From assembly GCF_000179775.1 (NCBI RefSeq), contig NZ_AEEB01000004.1:62001-126000 (forward strand): DNA of 64,000 bases, given 5' to 3'. The DNA is from Ahrensia sp. R2A130. GTDB taxonomy: Bacteria > Pseudomonadota > Alphaproteobacteria > Rhizobiales > Rhizobiaceae. The translations under genes were made by a program, and so were the position numbers. Shown one piece after another: positions 19,455-27,453 of the stretch (position 1 is its first letter; each line of letters starts with the position of its first letter). Below the pieces are notes generated by a model, which worked only from the letters and a program-made list of their open reading frames with translations, was not told the origin of the DNA and did no database searches.

Positions 19455-20000
19455 TTACAGGCTGGCGCGTGCAGCAGACGTAACCCATGGGGAAATGGTG
19501 AAGACCACCAAAGCGGCCGGGCCAAGTGCCAAGCCATAGGGAATACCTTCCTTCCGGTCGAGCACCTTGGCCATAACGCGCCAGTCACGAAATGCTTGGG
19601 GAAGCCTCGGTTTTGCCTTGCGCAATCCAACGATCACCAAGGTCACCACCGCACCCAACAGCGAAGCTGCCAGAATGTAGGGTAGCGTGAGGCCGAGACC
19701 GAGCCAGAGAGAAACGGCAGCGATAAGCTTTGCATCGCCTCCCCCCATCACACCCATTGAAAAGAACGACATGCCCATGACAAGCGCGGCAACGGCAACG
19801 CTGGAATGAATGGCAATCGCTTGCCAACCCATTCCGCTAAGCGGAGCAAGAATGAAAAAGCCCAGCACCAAAACACCACAGGTGAGGTTGGAAATTTTCA
19901 TCGATAGCAAATCAGAAAACGTCGCGTAGATGACGCAGAGCGGGAAAACCGTAAGAACCGCAAACGCGACGATATGGTCGAAGGTCAATTCAAAAGGCAC
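19455..20000 (-). CDS. cpaA: Prepilin peptidase CpaA/TadV
   Basis: A 181-residue integral membrane aspartic peptidase of the A24 family that trims the leader of Flp and TadE-type prepilins. The two catalytic aspartates lie in FSDLLSMKISN (near residue 30) and in the GGGDAKL motif near residue 78. At least four hydrophobic helices are visible. The lack of an N-terminal methyltransferase domain is normal for TadV. The start is put at GTG 20000, preceded by GGGGGAAG; the open frame extends further up, but its first 60 residues are not hydrophobic and look non-coding. Confidence 0.88.
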   Translation of the reverse strand: MPFELTFDHIVAFAVLTVFPLCVIYATFSDLLSMKISNLTCGVLVLGFFILAPLSGMGWQAIAIHSSVAVAALVMGMSFFSMGVMGGGDAKLIAAVSLWLGLGLTLPYILAASLLGAVVTLVIVGLRKAKPRLPQAFRDWRVMAKVLDRKEGIPYGLALGPAALVVFTISPWVTSAARASL

Positions 20001-20090
20001 GGGAAACTTCCCCCAAGGGATACGCAATACTGCAGACACCCTAACGACCAAGACTTGCCCTAAGGTTAAGCAATCAACTTCAAACGCAAA

Positions 20091-20120
20091 GCGGGGCCGC
20101 CCCGCAAAGGACAACCCCGC
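20091..20120 (-). promoter_or_regulatory. G+C-rich hairpin between flp copy 1 and cpaA (possible attenuator)
   Basis: GCGGGG at 20091-20096 can pair with CCCCGC at 20100-20105 or with CCCCGC at 20115-20120. No good T-run follows on the minus strand, so it looks more like a partial terminator or mRNA processing/stability element. It would favour pilin over peptidase message. Confidence 0.4.
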
Positions 20121-20160
20121 TGACCGCGAAAGACGCGGTTCTAAGCCGTAAGGCCAGCTC

Positions 20161-20322
20161 TTAGGTAAGGGCTGAACCGGCTGCACCAAGTTTGGTGTTC
20201 AGGTTGGTACCGATTGTCGTCATCGCGCCGATGGCAACGATGGAAATCAGAGCGGCCAGCAGGCCGTACTCGATTGCAGTTGCACCGGATTCGTCTTTGA
20301 AAAATTTCTTGAGGTTGGTCAT
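20161..20322 (-). CDS. flp: Flp-type pilin, copy 1
   Basis: A 53-residue Flp pilin, the major subunit of the Tad pilus. The short charged leader MTNLKKFFKDESG ends at Gly13, where CpaA should cut; the mature chain begins ATAIEYGLLAALIS, with the conserved Glu/Tyr (EY) of Flp pilins, followed by the hydrophobic helix and NLNTKLGAAGSALT. Apart from the leader and the last residues it is identical to copies 2 and 3. It is nearest to cpaA. Upstream is a conserved leader (20350-20400) shared by all three copies. Confidence 0.95.
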   Translation of the reverse strand: MTNLKKFFKDESGATAIEYGLLAALISIVAIGAMTTIGTNLNTKLGAAGSALT

Positions 20323-20349
20323 GGGATCGATCCTTGTGTTCCATGGTTT

Positions 20350-20400
20350 GTTTACAGCAATCGTCGGAACTTTCCGCCCGATCGATTAATTCGAAACTAG
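20350..20400 (-). promoter_or_regulatory. Conserved leader of flp copy 1
   Basis: Contains TTACAGCA and GGAACTTTCCGCCCGATCG (plus-strand reading), blocks repeated upstream of copies 2 and 3. Its position, 28 to 78 bases ahead of the start, suits a 5' untranslated region or promoter-proximal operator. Confidence 0.5.
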
Positions 20401-20481
20401 CAAGGGGGTCTTGACGCCTTCCCAAGAAACGCAGTTCTCAAATCTTAAATTTATTGATCCGCATTGAACGTACCGCGAAGC

Positions 20482-20517
20482 AAAAAAGGCCGCCTCCTTT
20501 CGGAGACGACCCTTTTG
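20482..20517 (-). terminator. Terminator of flp copy 2
   Basis: On the minus strand, AAAAGGGTCGTCTCC and GGAGGCGGCCTTTTTT pair around GAAA, ending in T6. It closely resembles the terminator of copy 3. Confidence 0.85.
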
Positions 20518-20566
20518 TCGATTGGCATCCGGCGGCTGAAAAGCCTGCCGGTTGCGAAACCGGCTC

Positions 20567-20722
20567 TTAGGTAAGAGCTGTACCAGCTGCACCAAGTTTG
20601 GTGTTCAGGTTGGTACCGATTGTTGTCATCGCGCCGATAGCAACGATGGAGATCAGAGCAGCCAACAGGCCGTACTCGATTGCAGTTGCGCCGGACTCGT
20701 CTTTGAGAAATTTCATGAACAT
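20567..20722 (-). CDS. flp: Flp-type pilin, copy 2
   Basis: A 51-residue pilin. The leader is MFMKFLKDESG (start 20722; a second ATG at 20716 would remove two residues). The mature part ATAIEYGLLAALIS to NLNTKLGAAGTALT is the same as copy 1 except for Thr instead of Ser near the end. It has its own leader region upstream and its own terminator downstream (20482-20517), so it is probably a single-gene transcript. Confidence 0.94.
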   Translation of the reverse strand: MFMKFLKDESGATAIEYGLLAALISIVAIGAMTTIGTNLNTKLGAAGTALT

Positions 20723-20748
20723 GGATAGATCCTTTGGTTCCGTTTGGT

Positions 20749-20800
20749 TTTACAGCAGCCGCCGGAACTTTCCGCCCGATCGGTTAAACACAACTTAGAC
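20749..20800 (-). promoter_or_regulatory. Conserved leader of flp copy 2
   Basis: Carries TTACAGCA, CCGGAACTTTCCGCCCGATCG and AACTTAGA (plus-strand reading), matching the leaders of copies 1 and 3 almost base for base over about 35 bases. Confidence 0.5.
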
Positions 20801-20922
20801 AGCAGGTATTTCCGTCATGCGAACAAAGGTGGTTGGCATATCGTTAAATTGCACTTTTTTCTAAAAAATCGCTGCCGCCGCAAAATCAATTTTTCATATT
20901 GAACAAGAAAACTAACACGAAA

Positions 20923-20952
20923 AAGGGCCGCCTCCTTTCGGAGACGACCCTT
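20923..20952 (-). terminator. Terminator of flp copy 3
   Basis: AAGGGTCGTCTCC and GGAGGCGGCCCTT (minus strand) pair around GAAA, followed by TTTCG. It is a near copy of the terminator after flp copy 2. Confidence 0.85.
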
Positions 20953-21018
20953 CGATCGACCGGCGGCGGCTGCGGCTCCTACGTTAAAGAGCGCTGCCTG
21001 CCGCGAAGTCAGCTCTTC

Positions 21019-21180
21019 CTAGGAAAGAGCGGTACCGGCTGCACCAAGCTTGGTGTTCAGGTTCGTACCGATTGTAGTCATGGCGCCGATAGCGACGATC
21101 GAAATCAAAGCAGCCAGGAGGCCGTACTCGATTGCAGTTGCGCCGGACTCGTCTTTGAAGAAGCGTTTGATGTTGGTCAT
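21019..21180 (-). CDS. flp: Flp-type pilin, copy 3
   Basis: A 53-residue pilin: leader MTNIKRFFKDESG, cleavage expected after Gly13, mature ATAIEYGLLAALIS to NLNTKLGAAGTALS. It differs from copy 1 in a few leader residues and in the last residues. It is the first of the three in transcription order and lies opposite the divergent pilus genes on the plus strand. A leader of the same type lies upstream at 21204-21260 and a terminator downstream. Confidence 0.95.
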   Translation of the reverse strand: MTNIKRFFKDESGATAIEYGLLAALISIVAIGAMTTIGTNLNTKLGAAGTALS

Positions 21181-21511
21181 GGGAATAATCCTTATCCACG
21201 GTTGTTACAGCATTTTCCGCCGGAGTGTTTCCCCCGATCGGATAAGCCCAACTTAGAGCGGGGGTGTGCATCCCTCCCTAACAAATACGGTTAGCAAAAC
21301 CTTCCTTCGCAAAACGCTTTCAGATGGTGAAAAAACCCTTGCTGTGACTGCACACATGTATTCCGATCCGACACCGAAAATACGCCCCTATAGAGAAGTG
21401 TATTTCGCAGGTGGTGAAACGAGATAAAATGACCGGGCTCTGAGACTTAAGAGCAACTTTACCATTATCGGCAAGGATGACTTCAGTATTGCGTAGCCCC
21501 CGGTGTTTTTC
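21181..21511. promoter_or_regulatory. 331-base divergent intergenic region of the tad island
   Basis: Separates flp copy 3 (minus) from the secretin-N-domain gene (plus). Bases 21204-21260 hold the third copy of the flp leader (TTACAGCA, CCCCCGATCGG, AACTTAGA). The remainder (about 21270-21500) is comparatively A+T-rich and must carry the plus-strand promoter; I could not choose -35/-10 boxes with confidence. Confidence 0.5.
21204..21260 (-). promoter_or_regulatory. Conserved leader of flp copy 3
   Basis: Third member of the flp leader family: TTACAGCA, CCCCCGATCGG and AACTTAGA (plus-strand reading), with a few insertions relative to copies 1 and 2. It begins 24 bases upstream of the start codon. 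Confidence 0.5.
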
Positions 21512-22018
21512 ATGGCCAAATTCTCCCCGACTTCAGCTATCCGCAGCTTTGCGCTGGCTGGTGCATTTTTCGCTCCCATCATTGCTGCAACCGTTTTGCC
21601 AGTCGCAGCCCTTGCAGACGGGCACAGCGCCAAGAAGCATCTTGAAGTGGTGGTCGACCGCGCCCGCGTGGTGCGTATCGCAAAGCCTGCCGACACAGTA
21701 ATCGTAGGCAATCCCTCAATCGTCGATGCTACGATCCAGGATGCACGCACACTCGTTCTTACCGGTCGCCTGTTCGGCGTGACAAACATCATAGTGCTGG
21801 ACTCAGACGGCGACCCGATTGTCGATGAGACTGTCGTCGTCAAAGGCGAGGAAACGAACCTCGTGCATGTCTATCGTCAAGCCAATCGCGAAACGCTCGC
21901 TTGCGCTCCTGTGTGTCAGACAACCCTGACGCTCGGTGACGAGAAAGAACGTTTCGAGACGATCAACGGCCAAATCACCGCCCGTAACGGCTTGGCTGAA
22001 AGCGTCGGCGACGACTGA
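21512..22018 (+). CDS. Periplasmic protein with a secretin-type pilus-assembly N domain
   Basis: A 168-residue exported protein. The signal peptide (FALAGAFFAPIIAATVLPVAALA) is followed by a single pilus-assembly N domain: VVVDRARVVRIAKPADTVIVG, then NPSIVDATIQDARTLVLTGR, then LFGVTNIIVLDSDGDPI. This aligns by eye with the N domain of CpaC in this window (LVVDLPSVANDVLVANPGVAD; LFGKQVGQTNVFVFDNGGNQI), but there is no secretin pore. It may bind the secretin or pilus components in the periplasm. The start is ATG 21512 rather than GTG 21503. It leads a plus-strand group with two TadE-like genes. Confidence 0.82.
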   Translation: MAKFSPTSAIRSFALAGAFFAPIIAATVLPVAALADGHSAKKHLEVVVDRARVVRIAKPADTVIVGNPSIVDATIQDARTLVLTGRLFGVTNIIVLDSDGDPIVDETVVVKGEETNLVHVYRQANRETLACAPVCQTTLTLGDEKERFETINGQITARNGLAESVGDD

Positions 22019-22035
22019 ACCAAGGCACTGACATA

Positions 22036-22076
22036 GCGGCGTGATTTTTTGCTGGGTGCCAGCATGGTTACGCCGC
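22036..22076 (+). other. Nested hairpin downstream of the N-domain gene
   Basis: GCGGCGTGA (22036-22044) pairs with TTACGCCGC (22068-22076), and inside it GCTGG/CCAGC (22051-22063) forms a second hairpin. A T6 run lies in the interior rather than after the stem, so it is not a standard terminator. It may be an mRNA end or a processing structure. Confidence 0.4.
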
Positions 22077-22214
22077 CATTAATCCAACTATCGAATTTTA
22101 GCTATATCTCGAAACGTCGCTGAAACCCGCTGTGTCTAGGGTGGCCTCAAGAAAGAACCACAACAGACGTGCGACCGGCATCCGCTGAACGCACAAAAAG
22201 ACGGGTTGGAGACT

Positions 22215-22826
22215 ATGAGCTACACACCTAACACATTTGCACCACTGGCCGCAGAGCCTGAAGTGTTAGCTGCAAAACCTGCGCCCAAGCGTCGCCGTTT
22301 TATGCGTCGTTTCCGTCGCGATGACAGCGGTACGGCTACAATCGAATTTGCATTTGTGGCGATTCCACTGCTGACGATGATCATTGGCACGATGGAAGTT
22401 GGTATCGGCTATTTTGCTGACCGTACGCTGAATGCCGGCGTCGATAACGTGTCCCGCAAAATACGTACTGGCGAGGTCAAACCCGGTTCCATGAACCATG
22501 CCGAATTCAAGCAGTTGCTGTGCGATGAGCCTGTTATGCTGTTGTTCAAGTGCGGCGAGCTGATGGTCACCGTCGAAGAAGTGGGCAGCTTCCAGCCGAA
22601 AAACCAACCGCAGCGCGATGCCAATGGTGACATCGTTTATCAGCCTACATTCAACCCCGGTGGTCGCCTGTCGATCAACGTTGTGCAGGCCTATTACGAG
22701 TGGCCCACGATGTTGAATTTTCTCGATTTCCGCATCGACGACAAAGGCAACGGCATCGGCAACATGAGCGGCAACTTCAAGCGCGTTCTCAACGCCTCCA
22801 CCGCCTTCATGAACGAACCCTATTGA
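22215..22826 (+). CDS. TadE-like minor pilin
   Basis: A 203-residue protein with a basic cytoplasmic N-terminus (PKRRRFMRRFRRDDSG), then the TadE hallmark TATIEFAFVAIPLLTMIIG, one membrane helix carrying the Glu used after prepilin cleavage. The remainder (about 150 residues) is periplasmic, with two Cys around LLCDEPVMLLFKCGE that could form a disulfide. TadE proteins are pseudopilins processed by TadV and needed for Flp pilus formation. ATG 22215 is preferred over an upstream TTG, being preceded by GGTTGGAGA. It lies 55 bases before the second TadE-like gene. Confidence 0.85.
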   Translation: MSYTPNTFAPLAAEPEVLAAKPAPKRRRFMRRFRRDDSGTATIEFAFVAIPLLTMIIGTMEVGIGYFADRTLNAGVDNVSRKIRTGEVKPGSMNHAEFKQLLCDEPVMLLFKCGELMVTVEEVGSFQPKNQPQRDANGDIVYQPTFNPGGRLSINVVQAYYEWPTMLNFLDFRIDDKGNGIGNMSGNFKRVLNASTAFMNEPY

Positions 22827-22881
22827 GCCGGGCTTCCGCCCATTTCCTCAATCCAGTATTTTGCCTGAACGGAGAAACCCC

Positions 22882-23496
22882 GTGAAAAATCTTCTCAAAC
22901 GTCCAAGTCTTTTATCCAGCGGCTTTCTGCGCCGTTTTCGTAAAGACGAGCGCGGCATTTCGATGGTCGAGTTCGCTTTGATCTCGCCAGCGCTGCTGTC
23001 GATGTATCTTGGTGCAATCGTTGCAACCCATATGGAGCACGCCTCCACCGCTGTGGGTAAAGTGACCGGCACGGTTGCCGACATCATCGCGCAATCCCCC
23101 GTGGTGGACCGCAGCATTATTGATGGCGCTTTTGCCGCCGGTGAAGCCATGATGTCCCAACAATATGCTGATGACCTGGAGATCGTTCTTACCGGTGTAA
23201 TCGTTGAGCCTGTGCCTGGCGACAACAGCAACAACCCGCAGCGTCGCGGTCGTGTTGCGTGGACGGCCAGCCACCAGCGCGTATCGCTGGCGAAACCAAG
23301 CCGTGGCCAGACTTACCCGCTTCCCGACTGGGCCACAAAGCGGAACGGCTTCTACGTCGTCGCTAAGGGCCGACTCAAGCAGACGCCACTTTACGGCGAC
23401 TATTTCAACGTGGGTGGCGACGGCAAGATGACGTATAATTACGAGAACATTTTCGTCCCACGCAGCAGCTTGGAAACGGAATGCTCCAACTGCTAA
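22882..23496 (+). CDS. Second TadE-like minor pilin
   Basis: A 204-residue protein with basic leader (FLRRFRKDERG) and helix ISMVEFALISPALLSMYLG, the TadE/TadG N-terminal pattern with Glu at the fifth mature position. The periplasmic part (HASTAVGKVTGTVADIIAQSPVVDRSIIDGAFAAGEAMM) resembles TadE-family proteins that are often paired with TadG. It lacks the von Willebrand domain of full-length TadG, and no such gene is in the window. The likely start is GTG 22882, which follows GGAGAAA; a TTG at 22861 is weaker. A strong terminator follows at 23518. Confidence 0.82.
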   Translation: MKNLLKRPSLLSSGFLRRFRKDERGISMVEFALISPALLSMYLGAIVATHMEHASTAVGKVTGTVADIIAQSPVVDRSIIDGAFAAGEAMMSQQYADDLEIVLTGVIVEPVPGDNSNNPQRRGRVAWTASHQRVSLAKPSRGQTYPLPDWATKRNGFYVVAKGRLKQTPLYGDYFNVGGDGKMTYNYENIFVPRSSLETECSNC

Positions 23497-23517
23497 TTGC
23501 GCAGAACATAAAATTTC

Positions 23518-23554
23518 AAGAGGCCGGTTTCGCCAAGCGAAGCCGGCCTCTTTT
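23518..23554 (+). terminator. Rho-independent terminator ending the tadE-like operon
   Basis: AAGAGGCCGGTTTCGC (23518-23533) pairs with GCGAAGCCGGCCTCTT (23537-23552), loop CAA, followed by T residues. The stem is flanked by A and T on both sides, so it may also serve the convergent minus-strand gene. Confidence 0.88.
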
Positions 23555-23565
23555 GTGAGGCGTTT

Positions 23566-24192
23566 CTAGGCGGGTGGAGGAGCGAAAGTCGCAAGCCCCA
23601 CCCAACGCTCCAAAGTCGCGTTGACGATAACAGACGTCACGAGACTGACGGCAAAGAGCCATGCGCCCCGTCCCGGTGCCGCCTCCATCGAAATGGTCAT
23701 GATTTGCCAGCCCGCAACAAGAATGCAGATAAGCAATCCTATGAATGTAAGATTGATCGCGACCTGAAGAGAAGGCAGCACCGCCTCGGCCAATATGAGC
23801 GGCAACACGACAAGGCTAACGACCGGCGCTGCCCAATTGTTGACGGTCACCATGGTTGGCACCCTGCGGCGCTCGTCTTCATTGGCAATCAGCATAATGA
23901 TCAGGACCGACACACCATAGCTCGCCAAACCTATGATGAGGCTGGACAGAATATAGCCCAGCGCTGACCACTCGACCGGCAAACCTTCAGCCGCCAACTG
24001 TGCATCGATAGAACCGTAGCGGATGGAGTAGGCAGAAGCGTCGATCAGGCCCGCTATCAGCAGAGCGGCAAATGATATGGCGAATCCGGCAGCTGACAGA
24101 TCCATCCGCGATAGGCCGGATGGTTTGGCGAGCATGATCTCGATAGCACCGCGGATGTTCTCTACCGCACCGTCTTGGTTGGTCGCGCTCAT
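23566..24192 (-). CDS. Integral membrane protein of unknown function
   Basis: A 208-residue protein with about five hydrophobic helices ([90 protein letters not shown]). I do not recognise a named family with certainty; the hydrophobic pattern and central position of a short basic loop ([12 protein letters not shown]) are loosely like Yip1-type membrane proteins. Its ATG overlaps the dapE stop (24189-24192), so it is translationally coupled to dapE. This gene pairing suggests conserved co-expression, not function. Confidence 0.65.
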   Translation of the reverse strand: MSATNQDGAVENIRGAIEIMLAKPSGLSRMDLSAAGFAISFAALLIAGLIDASAYSIRYGSIDAQLAAEGLPVEWSALGYILSSLIIGLASYGVSVLIIMLIANEDERRRVPTMVTVNNWAAPVVSLVVLPLILAEAVLPSLQVAINLTFIGLLICILVAGWQIMTISMEAAPGRGAWLFAVSLVTSVIVNATLERWVGLATFAPPPA

Positions 24193-25403
24193 GAGGTGCC
24201 TGACTTTGCGAAATAGCTCTCAATGAAACGGGCATAAATGGCGGTCAGCTGGTCAAGATCGGCCAGCGCTACGCGTTCGTCCACCTGATGCATGGTTTGA
24301 CCCACTAGGCCGAATTCCACCACGGAGCATACATCCTTGATGAAGCGCGCGTCCGACGTGCCACCACCGGTCGAGGTTTCAGGCCGACGTCCGATCACGT
24401 CCTCCACCGCACCAGCAAGGGAATCAATCAACGTGTCATCGCGGGTGAGGAACACGTGGCTTGGGCGCTCGGTATAGACGACGTCGAAGCGCACCGGCGG
24501 GCGTGCCCCATCTGGAAGATCGGGCCGCACGGCGTTGCTTTCAGATGCAACTGCCAATCGCCGTTCGATCTCGGCCTTCACACTATCCGCGGTCCATGTG
24601 TCGTTGAAGCGGATGTTGAACCGGGCGGTGGCTTGTTGCGCCACAACGTTGAACGCCGGGTTGCCAATATCGATAGAGGTGACTTCCAGATTGGTGGGTT
24701 GGAAGTCTTCCGTACCTTCGTCAAATGGTTCGGCCATCAGGGCATTGCACAGCGCTACAATCCCCCGCGCTGGATTGTCGGCCAGATGCGGATAGGCCGC
24801 GTGGCCCTGTGTGCCGTGAACCGTGACCGTGCCGGAGACCGAACCGCGCCGGCCAATCTTGATCGCGTCGCCAAGCTGGTTCGGGTTTGTGGGTTCGCCC
24901 ACCACGCAAGCGTCGATTTTTTCTCCACGTTCAACGAGCCAATCGAGAACGGCACTGGTGCCATTCACCGCCGGGCCTTCTTCATCGCCTGTGATGAGGA
25001 ATGAGATGGAACCGGGGACAGGTTTCCCCGCTGCGATGTGTTGTTCTACGGCGGCGAGAAAACACGCGATGCCGCCTTTCATATCAACCGCGCCACGGCC
25101 GATCATCTCTCCATCCACCACATCGCCCTGAAAAGGTCCGCTGGTCCACGCGGCTTCATCGCCGGTGGGCACCACATCGGTGTGACCTGCAAAGCAAAGG
25201 TTGGGTGAAGCGTTGCCCAGTCGCGCGTAGAGATTTTCGACATCCGGCGTTCCCGGTGCGGTCGAAACACGGCGCTCGACGGTGAAGCCCAAGGGCTCCA
25301 GTCGTTTTTGAAGCACGGTGAGCGCACCGCCCTCCTCCGGCGTCACGGATGGGCAAGCGATAAGGTCGCGCAGAAGCGCGGCGGAATGTGAAAGATCGGT
25401 CAT
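24189..25403 (-). CDS. dapE: Succinyl-diaminopimelate desuccinylase
   Basis: A 404-residue M20-family zinc hydrolase that removes succinate from N-succinyl-LL-diaminopimelate in the lysine/peptidoglycan precursor pathway. Visible motifs are [14 protein letters not shown] (zinc His and catalytic Asp near 72-74), [15 protein letters not shown] (bridging Asp near 106), [13 protein letters not shown] (catalytic Glu-Glu near 142) and [12 protein letters not shown] (near 352). It is somewhat longer than the typical 375-380 residues. DapD, which makes its upstream intermediate, is encoded 2 kb away on the same strand. It is followed by a coupled membrane-protein gene. Confidence 0.95.
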   Translation of the reverse strand: MTDLSHSAALLRDLIACPSVTPEEGGALTVLQKRLEPLGFTVERRVSTAPGTPDVENLYARLGNASPNLCFAGHTDVVPTGDEAAWTSGPFQGDVVDGEMIGRGAVDMKGGIACFLAAVEQHIAAGKPVPGSISFLITGDEEGPAVNGTSAVLDWLVERGEKIDACVVGEPTNPNQLGDAIKIGRRGSVSGTVTVHGTQGHAAYPHLADNPARGIVALCNALMAEPFDEGTEDFQPTNLEVTSIDIGNPAFNVVAQQATARFNIRFNDTWTADSVKAEIERRLAVASESNAVRPDLPDGARPPVRFDVVYTERPSHVFLTRDDTLIDSLAGAVEDVIGRRPETSTGGGTSDARFIKDVCSVVEFGLVGQTMHQVDERVALADLDQLTAIYARFIESYFAKSGTS

Positions 25404-25476
25404 AGCGCCCTTATGACAGAGCCACCGAACGCTTCAAGCAAACATGGCGTAACAAGCTTGGCTGACTACAGCCAAG

Positions 25477-26313
25477 CTATTCCTCGTAGCGCGGTGAATA
25501 CGAAACGCCGGGCAGCAACATGACTGTCGGTTGTTTCGGCAAGGTGCGCAGCGATAAAACAAGCCGCCTATCGCGGATCGTTTCCACCGGATAGCCATCA
25601 CCCAAGTGTTGCAGAAAGCGCGGCAAGGCACCGGCAAAACGCACATGCATCGGTAGGATCACCGAAGACCGCAACTGGTCGAGCATAATGCGCACCGCAT
25701 CATGCGAAAGCGTTAGGCCGCCATCGACCGGCACCATGACCACGTCCAGCCGTCCGATTTTAGCGATGTGCTCGTCAGTCAGTTTGTGGTGCAAATGGCC
25801 GAGATGGCCGATGCACAGGCCTGCCACTTCGAAGATGAAAATCGAATTTCCATCCTTCACCGTACCGAAGCGCAGCATGTCGGTGGTGACATTGCGCACC
25901 AGCACGTCGCCAACTTCCAGATGATGATCTGCAGGCCCCTCACCCTCGCCCCAGCCAGGTAGCACGGTGCTGATCTTCGGGTCCGGGTTCATGGTGTAGT
26001 GTGAGGAATGTGCGCGGTTCATCGTAACAATGGTCGGCAGGCGCGGGTCTGCGGTGTAGCCTGCGTAGTCGGTGACGATGCGCTCACCCCCAGCCGTTTC
26101 GATAAGGTACATCGAGTGGCCTTCAAACGAGATGGCAACCTCGTATTGGCCGAGCTTTCCAGAAGCTGCGTATTGGACGGGAACACCGTCACGCTGGAGA
26201 TTGTCTGCAACGGCAAGGCATGTGCTGGGCGGACGACTTTGCGCGGCGGCTGGTAACAGCGCGGCGGCGTATGCGCTCATCGATAGAGCGGCGGCGGCAA
26301 ACAGGCGGAACAT
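25477..26313 (-). CDS. Secreted metallo-beta-lactamase-fold protein with degenerate metal motif
   Basis: A 278-residue protein with a signal peptide (MFRLFAAAALSMSAYAAALLPAAAQS), so probably periplasmic. The fold resembles UlaG-like metallo-hydrolases: GHSMYLIETAGGERIVTDY at the N-terminus, then the metal motif region MNRAHSSHYTM, then GLCIGHLGHLHH, VVMVPVDGG and VILPMH. The usual HxHxDH is reduced to His102-x-x-His105 with Tyr-Thr following, so the metal site must be altered or use other ligands. The ATG at 26313 gives a normal signal peptide. It lies between DUF805 and dapE genes. The substrate is unknown. Confidence 0.72.
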   Translation of the reverse strand: MFRLFAAAALSMSAYAAALLPAAAQSRPPSTCLAVADNLQRDGVPVQYAASGKLGQYEVAISFEGHSMYLIETAGGERIVTDYAGYTADPRLPTIVTMNRAHSSHYTMNPDPKISTVLPGWGEGEGPADHHLEVGDVLVRNVTTDMLRFGTVKDGNSIFIFEVAGLCIGHLGHLHHKLTDEHIAKIGRLDVVMVPVDGGLTLSHDAVRIMLDQLRSSVILPMHVRFAGALPRFLQHLGDGYPVETIRDRRLVLSLRTLPKQPTVMLLPGVSYSPRYEE

Positions 26314-26388
26314 GGCTGGCTCTCCGGTTGCAACTTGCACCCAAAGCCTAAGCAGAAATTCAGCGCTGCGGAAGTGGCCGAAACATTA

Positions 26389-26949
26389 CTATTTGCCGCG
26401 CCCTTGTCGGCCCAATCTCGGGTTACGCTCACGCTCGACCTTTTCTTTCGCTTCGCGTTTGTCACGCTCCCGCGTTTTCTCCGCCATGCGCTCACGCAAT
26501 CGCAACTTGGGTGAGCGGGTGTCGACCGGCTTGTCGTTACGCGGCACAGGCGGGGGACCGAAGGCGTTCATTTTTGCCTCACCGCGCCACATGGCCAGAA
26601 ATATCAATGCGATAGGGGCAAAGCCACCTAGCGGCGCAAGAACGACAGAACCGCCAATAGCAATGAGAGATACCCAGCCCGGAAAACCAATGTCCTGAAT
26701 GCGTTTCCACACCAGCATCAACATGCACCAGACGGTTACAGGCAGGCCCAGGGCGACGAGAACAGCAGGCCCATCGGTAATGGTGCCGTCCACAGCGAAC
26801 ACAGATTGCAGCACGATCACGATGCCAAAATAAAACAACGCCACGGCGAAAAAGCCGAGAACGTAGGTTTTGCCACGAATCCTGCCACGAGGAGAGAACA
26901 AGGCCCACCCCAGCGAGCGCTCAGCGCCTGTACCTAGCAATCTCGACAT
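26389..26949 (-). CDS. DUF805 membrane protein
   Basis: A 186-residue inner-membrane protein of the DUF805 family. It begins with the family opening WALFSPRGRIRGKTYVLGFFAVALFYFG and has the diagnostic VWKRIQDIGFPGWVSLIAI segment, with four hydrophobic helices in about the first 135 residues. The C-terminal 55 residues are highly charged, basic and probably cytoplasmic (LRLRERMAEKTRERDKRE). DUF805 proteins have no established biochemical role. A DUF805 gene between dapD and dapE is a common arrangement in Hyphomicrobiales, and that is what is seen here, with extra genes on both sides. Confidence 0.85.
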   Translation of the reverse strand: MSRLLGTGAERSLGWALFSPRGRIRGKTYVLGFFAVALFYFGIVIVLQSVFAVDGTITDGPAVLVALGLPVTVWCMLMLVWKRIQDIGFPGWVSLIAIGGSVVLAPLGGFAPIALIFLAMWRGEAKMNAFGPPPVPRNDKPVDTRSPKLRLRERMAEKTRERDKREAKEKVERERNPRLGRQGRGK

Positions 26950-26976
26950 CGTTGGCCCCCTTTCGGAGCAAGTTAC

Positions 26977-27426
26977 CTAGCTTGTTGGCGTACCTGTCTT
27001 GCGTGTACCGTTGGGCTTTTTGACTGGCGCAACGCTTGCGCCAACCTTCTGCAAATTGATGTTTACCGGATTGGGATAATGATCCAACGCTGCGCCAGTG
27101 GCCGCATCCACACCAATACCAACGATGCCACCGACAAGCACATTACCAGCAAGTCCCGCAGCGCCACCGCCCTGCACTTTCGTCAACACGGGAACTGTCT
27201 GCGGCGTGTAGCCGGGCGCAGTGGCTGTAACTGTGAACTTGTCTTTGCGCTTCACGATTATCGTGCAGGGGCTGGACGTACAGTTCTTACCAAGGCTCGT
27301 CGTCACCTGCGCGTTTGCGGGTGTGTAGTTTATGACGATGGCTTCCGTCGTGCCACGCGCGATGGACGCGCAGCCGGTCAACAGAAGCGCAGCCATTGCA
27401 GCACTGCCAAATTTCAAAAATATCAT
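26977..27426 (-). CDS. Small lipoprotein with PEGA-like domain
   Basis: A 149-residue lipoprotein. The signal peptide ends in the lipobox LLTGC (Cys near 19). A short beta-rich domain follows (INYTPANAQVTTSLGKNCTSSPCTIIVKRKDKFTVTATAPGYTPQTV), which resembles PEGA/surface-lipoprotein domains that decorate the envelope; the two Cys may form a disulfide. A glycine-rich hydrophobic stretch (GGGAAGLAGNVLVGGIVGIGVDAATGAALD) and a basic tail complete it. The ATG at 27426 is used because the upstream open frame runs through the dapD terminator. The function is unknown. Confidence 0.72.
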   Translation of the reverse strand: MIFLKFGSAAMAALLLTGCASIARGTTEAIVINYTPANAQVTTSLGKNCTSSPCTIIVKRKDKFTVTATAPGYTPQTVPVLTKVQGGGAAGLAGNVLVGGIVGIGVDAATGAALDHYPNPVNINLQKVGASVAPVKKPNGTRKTGTPTS

Positions 27427-27453
27427 GGCCTGCCCGCCCTGTGAAAACTTGCG

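Noticed and set aside
21192..21200. TTATCCACG, one base from a DnaA box, as evidence of a replication origin near rpmH/rnpA
   Set aside because: It is a single near match inside the flp region, far from rpmH, and with no cluster of boxes or A+T-rich unwinding element.
22036..22076. The nested hairpin as a simple terminator
   Set aside because: The T-run is within the stem interior and no T-tract follows the 3' arm, so I list it only as a structural element.
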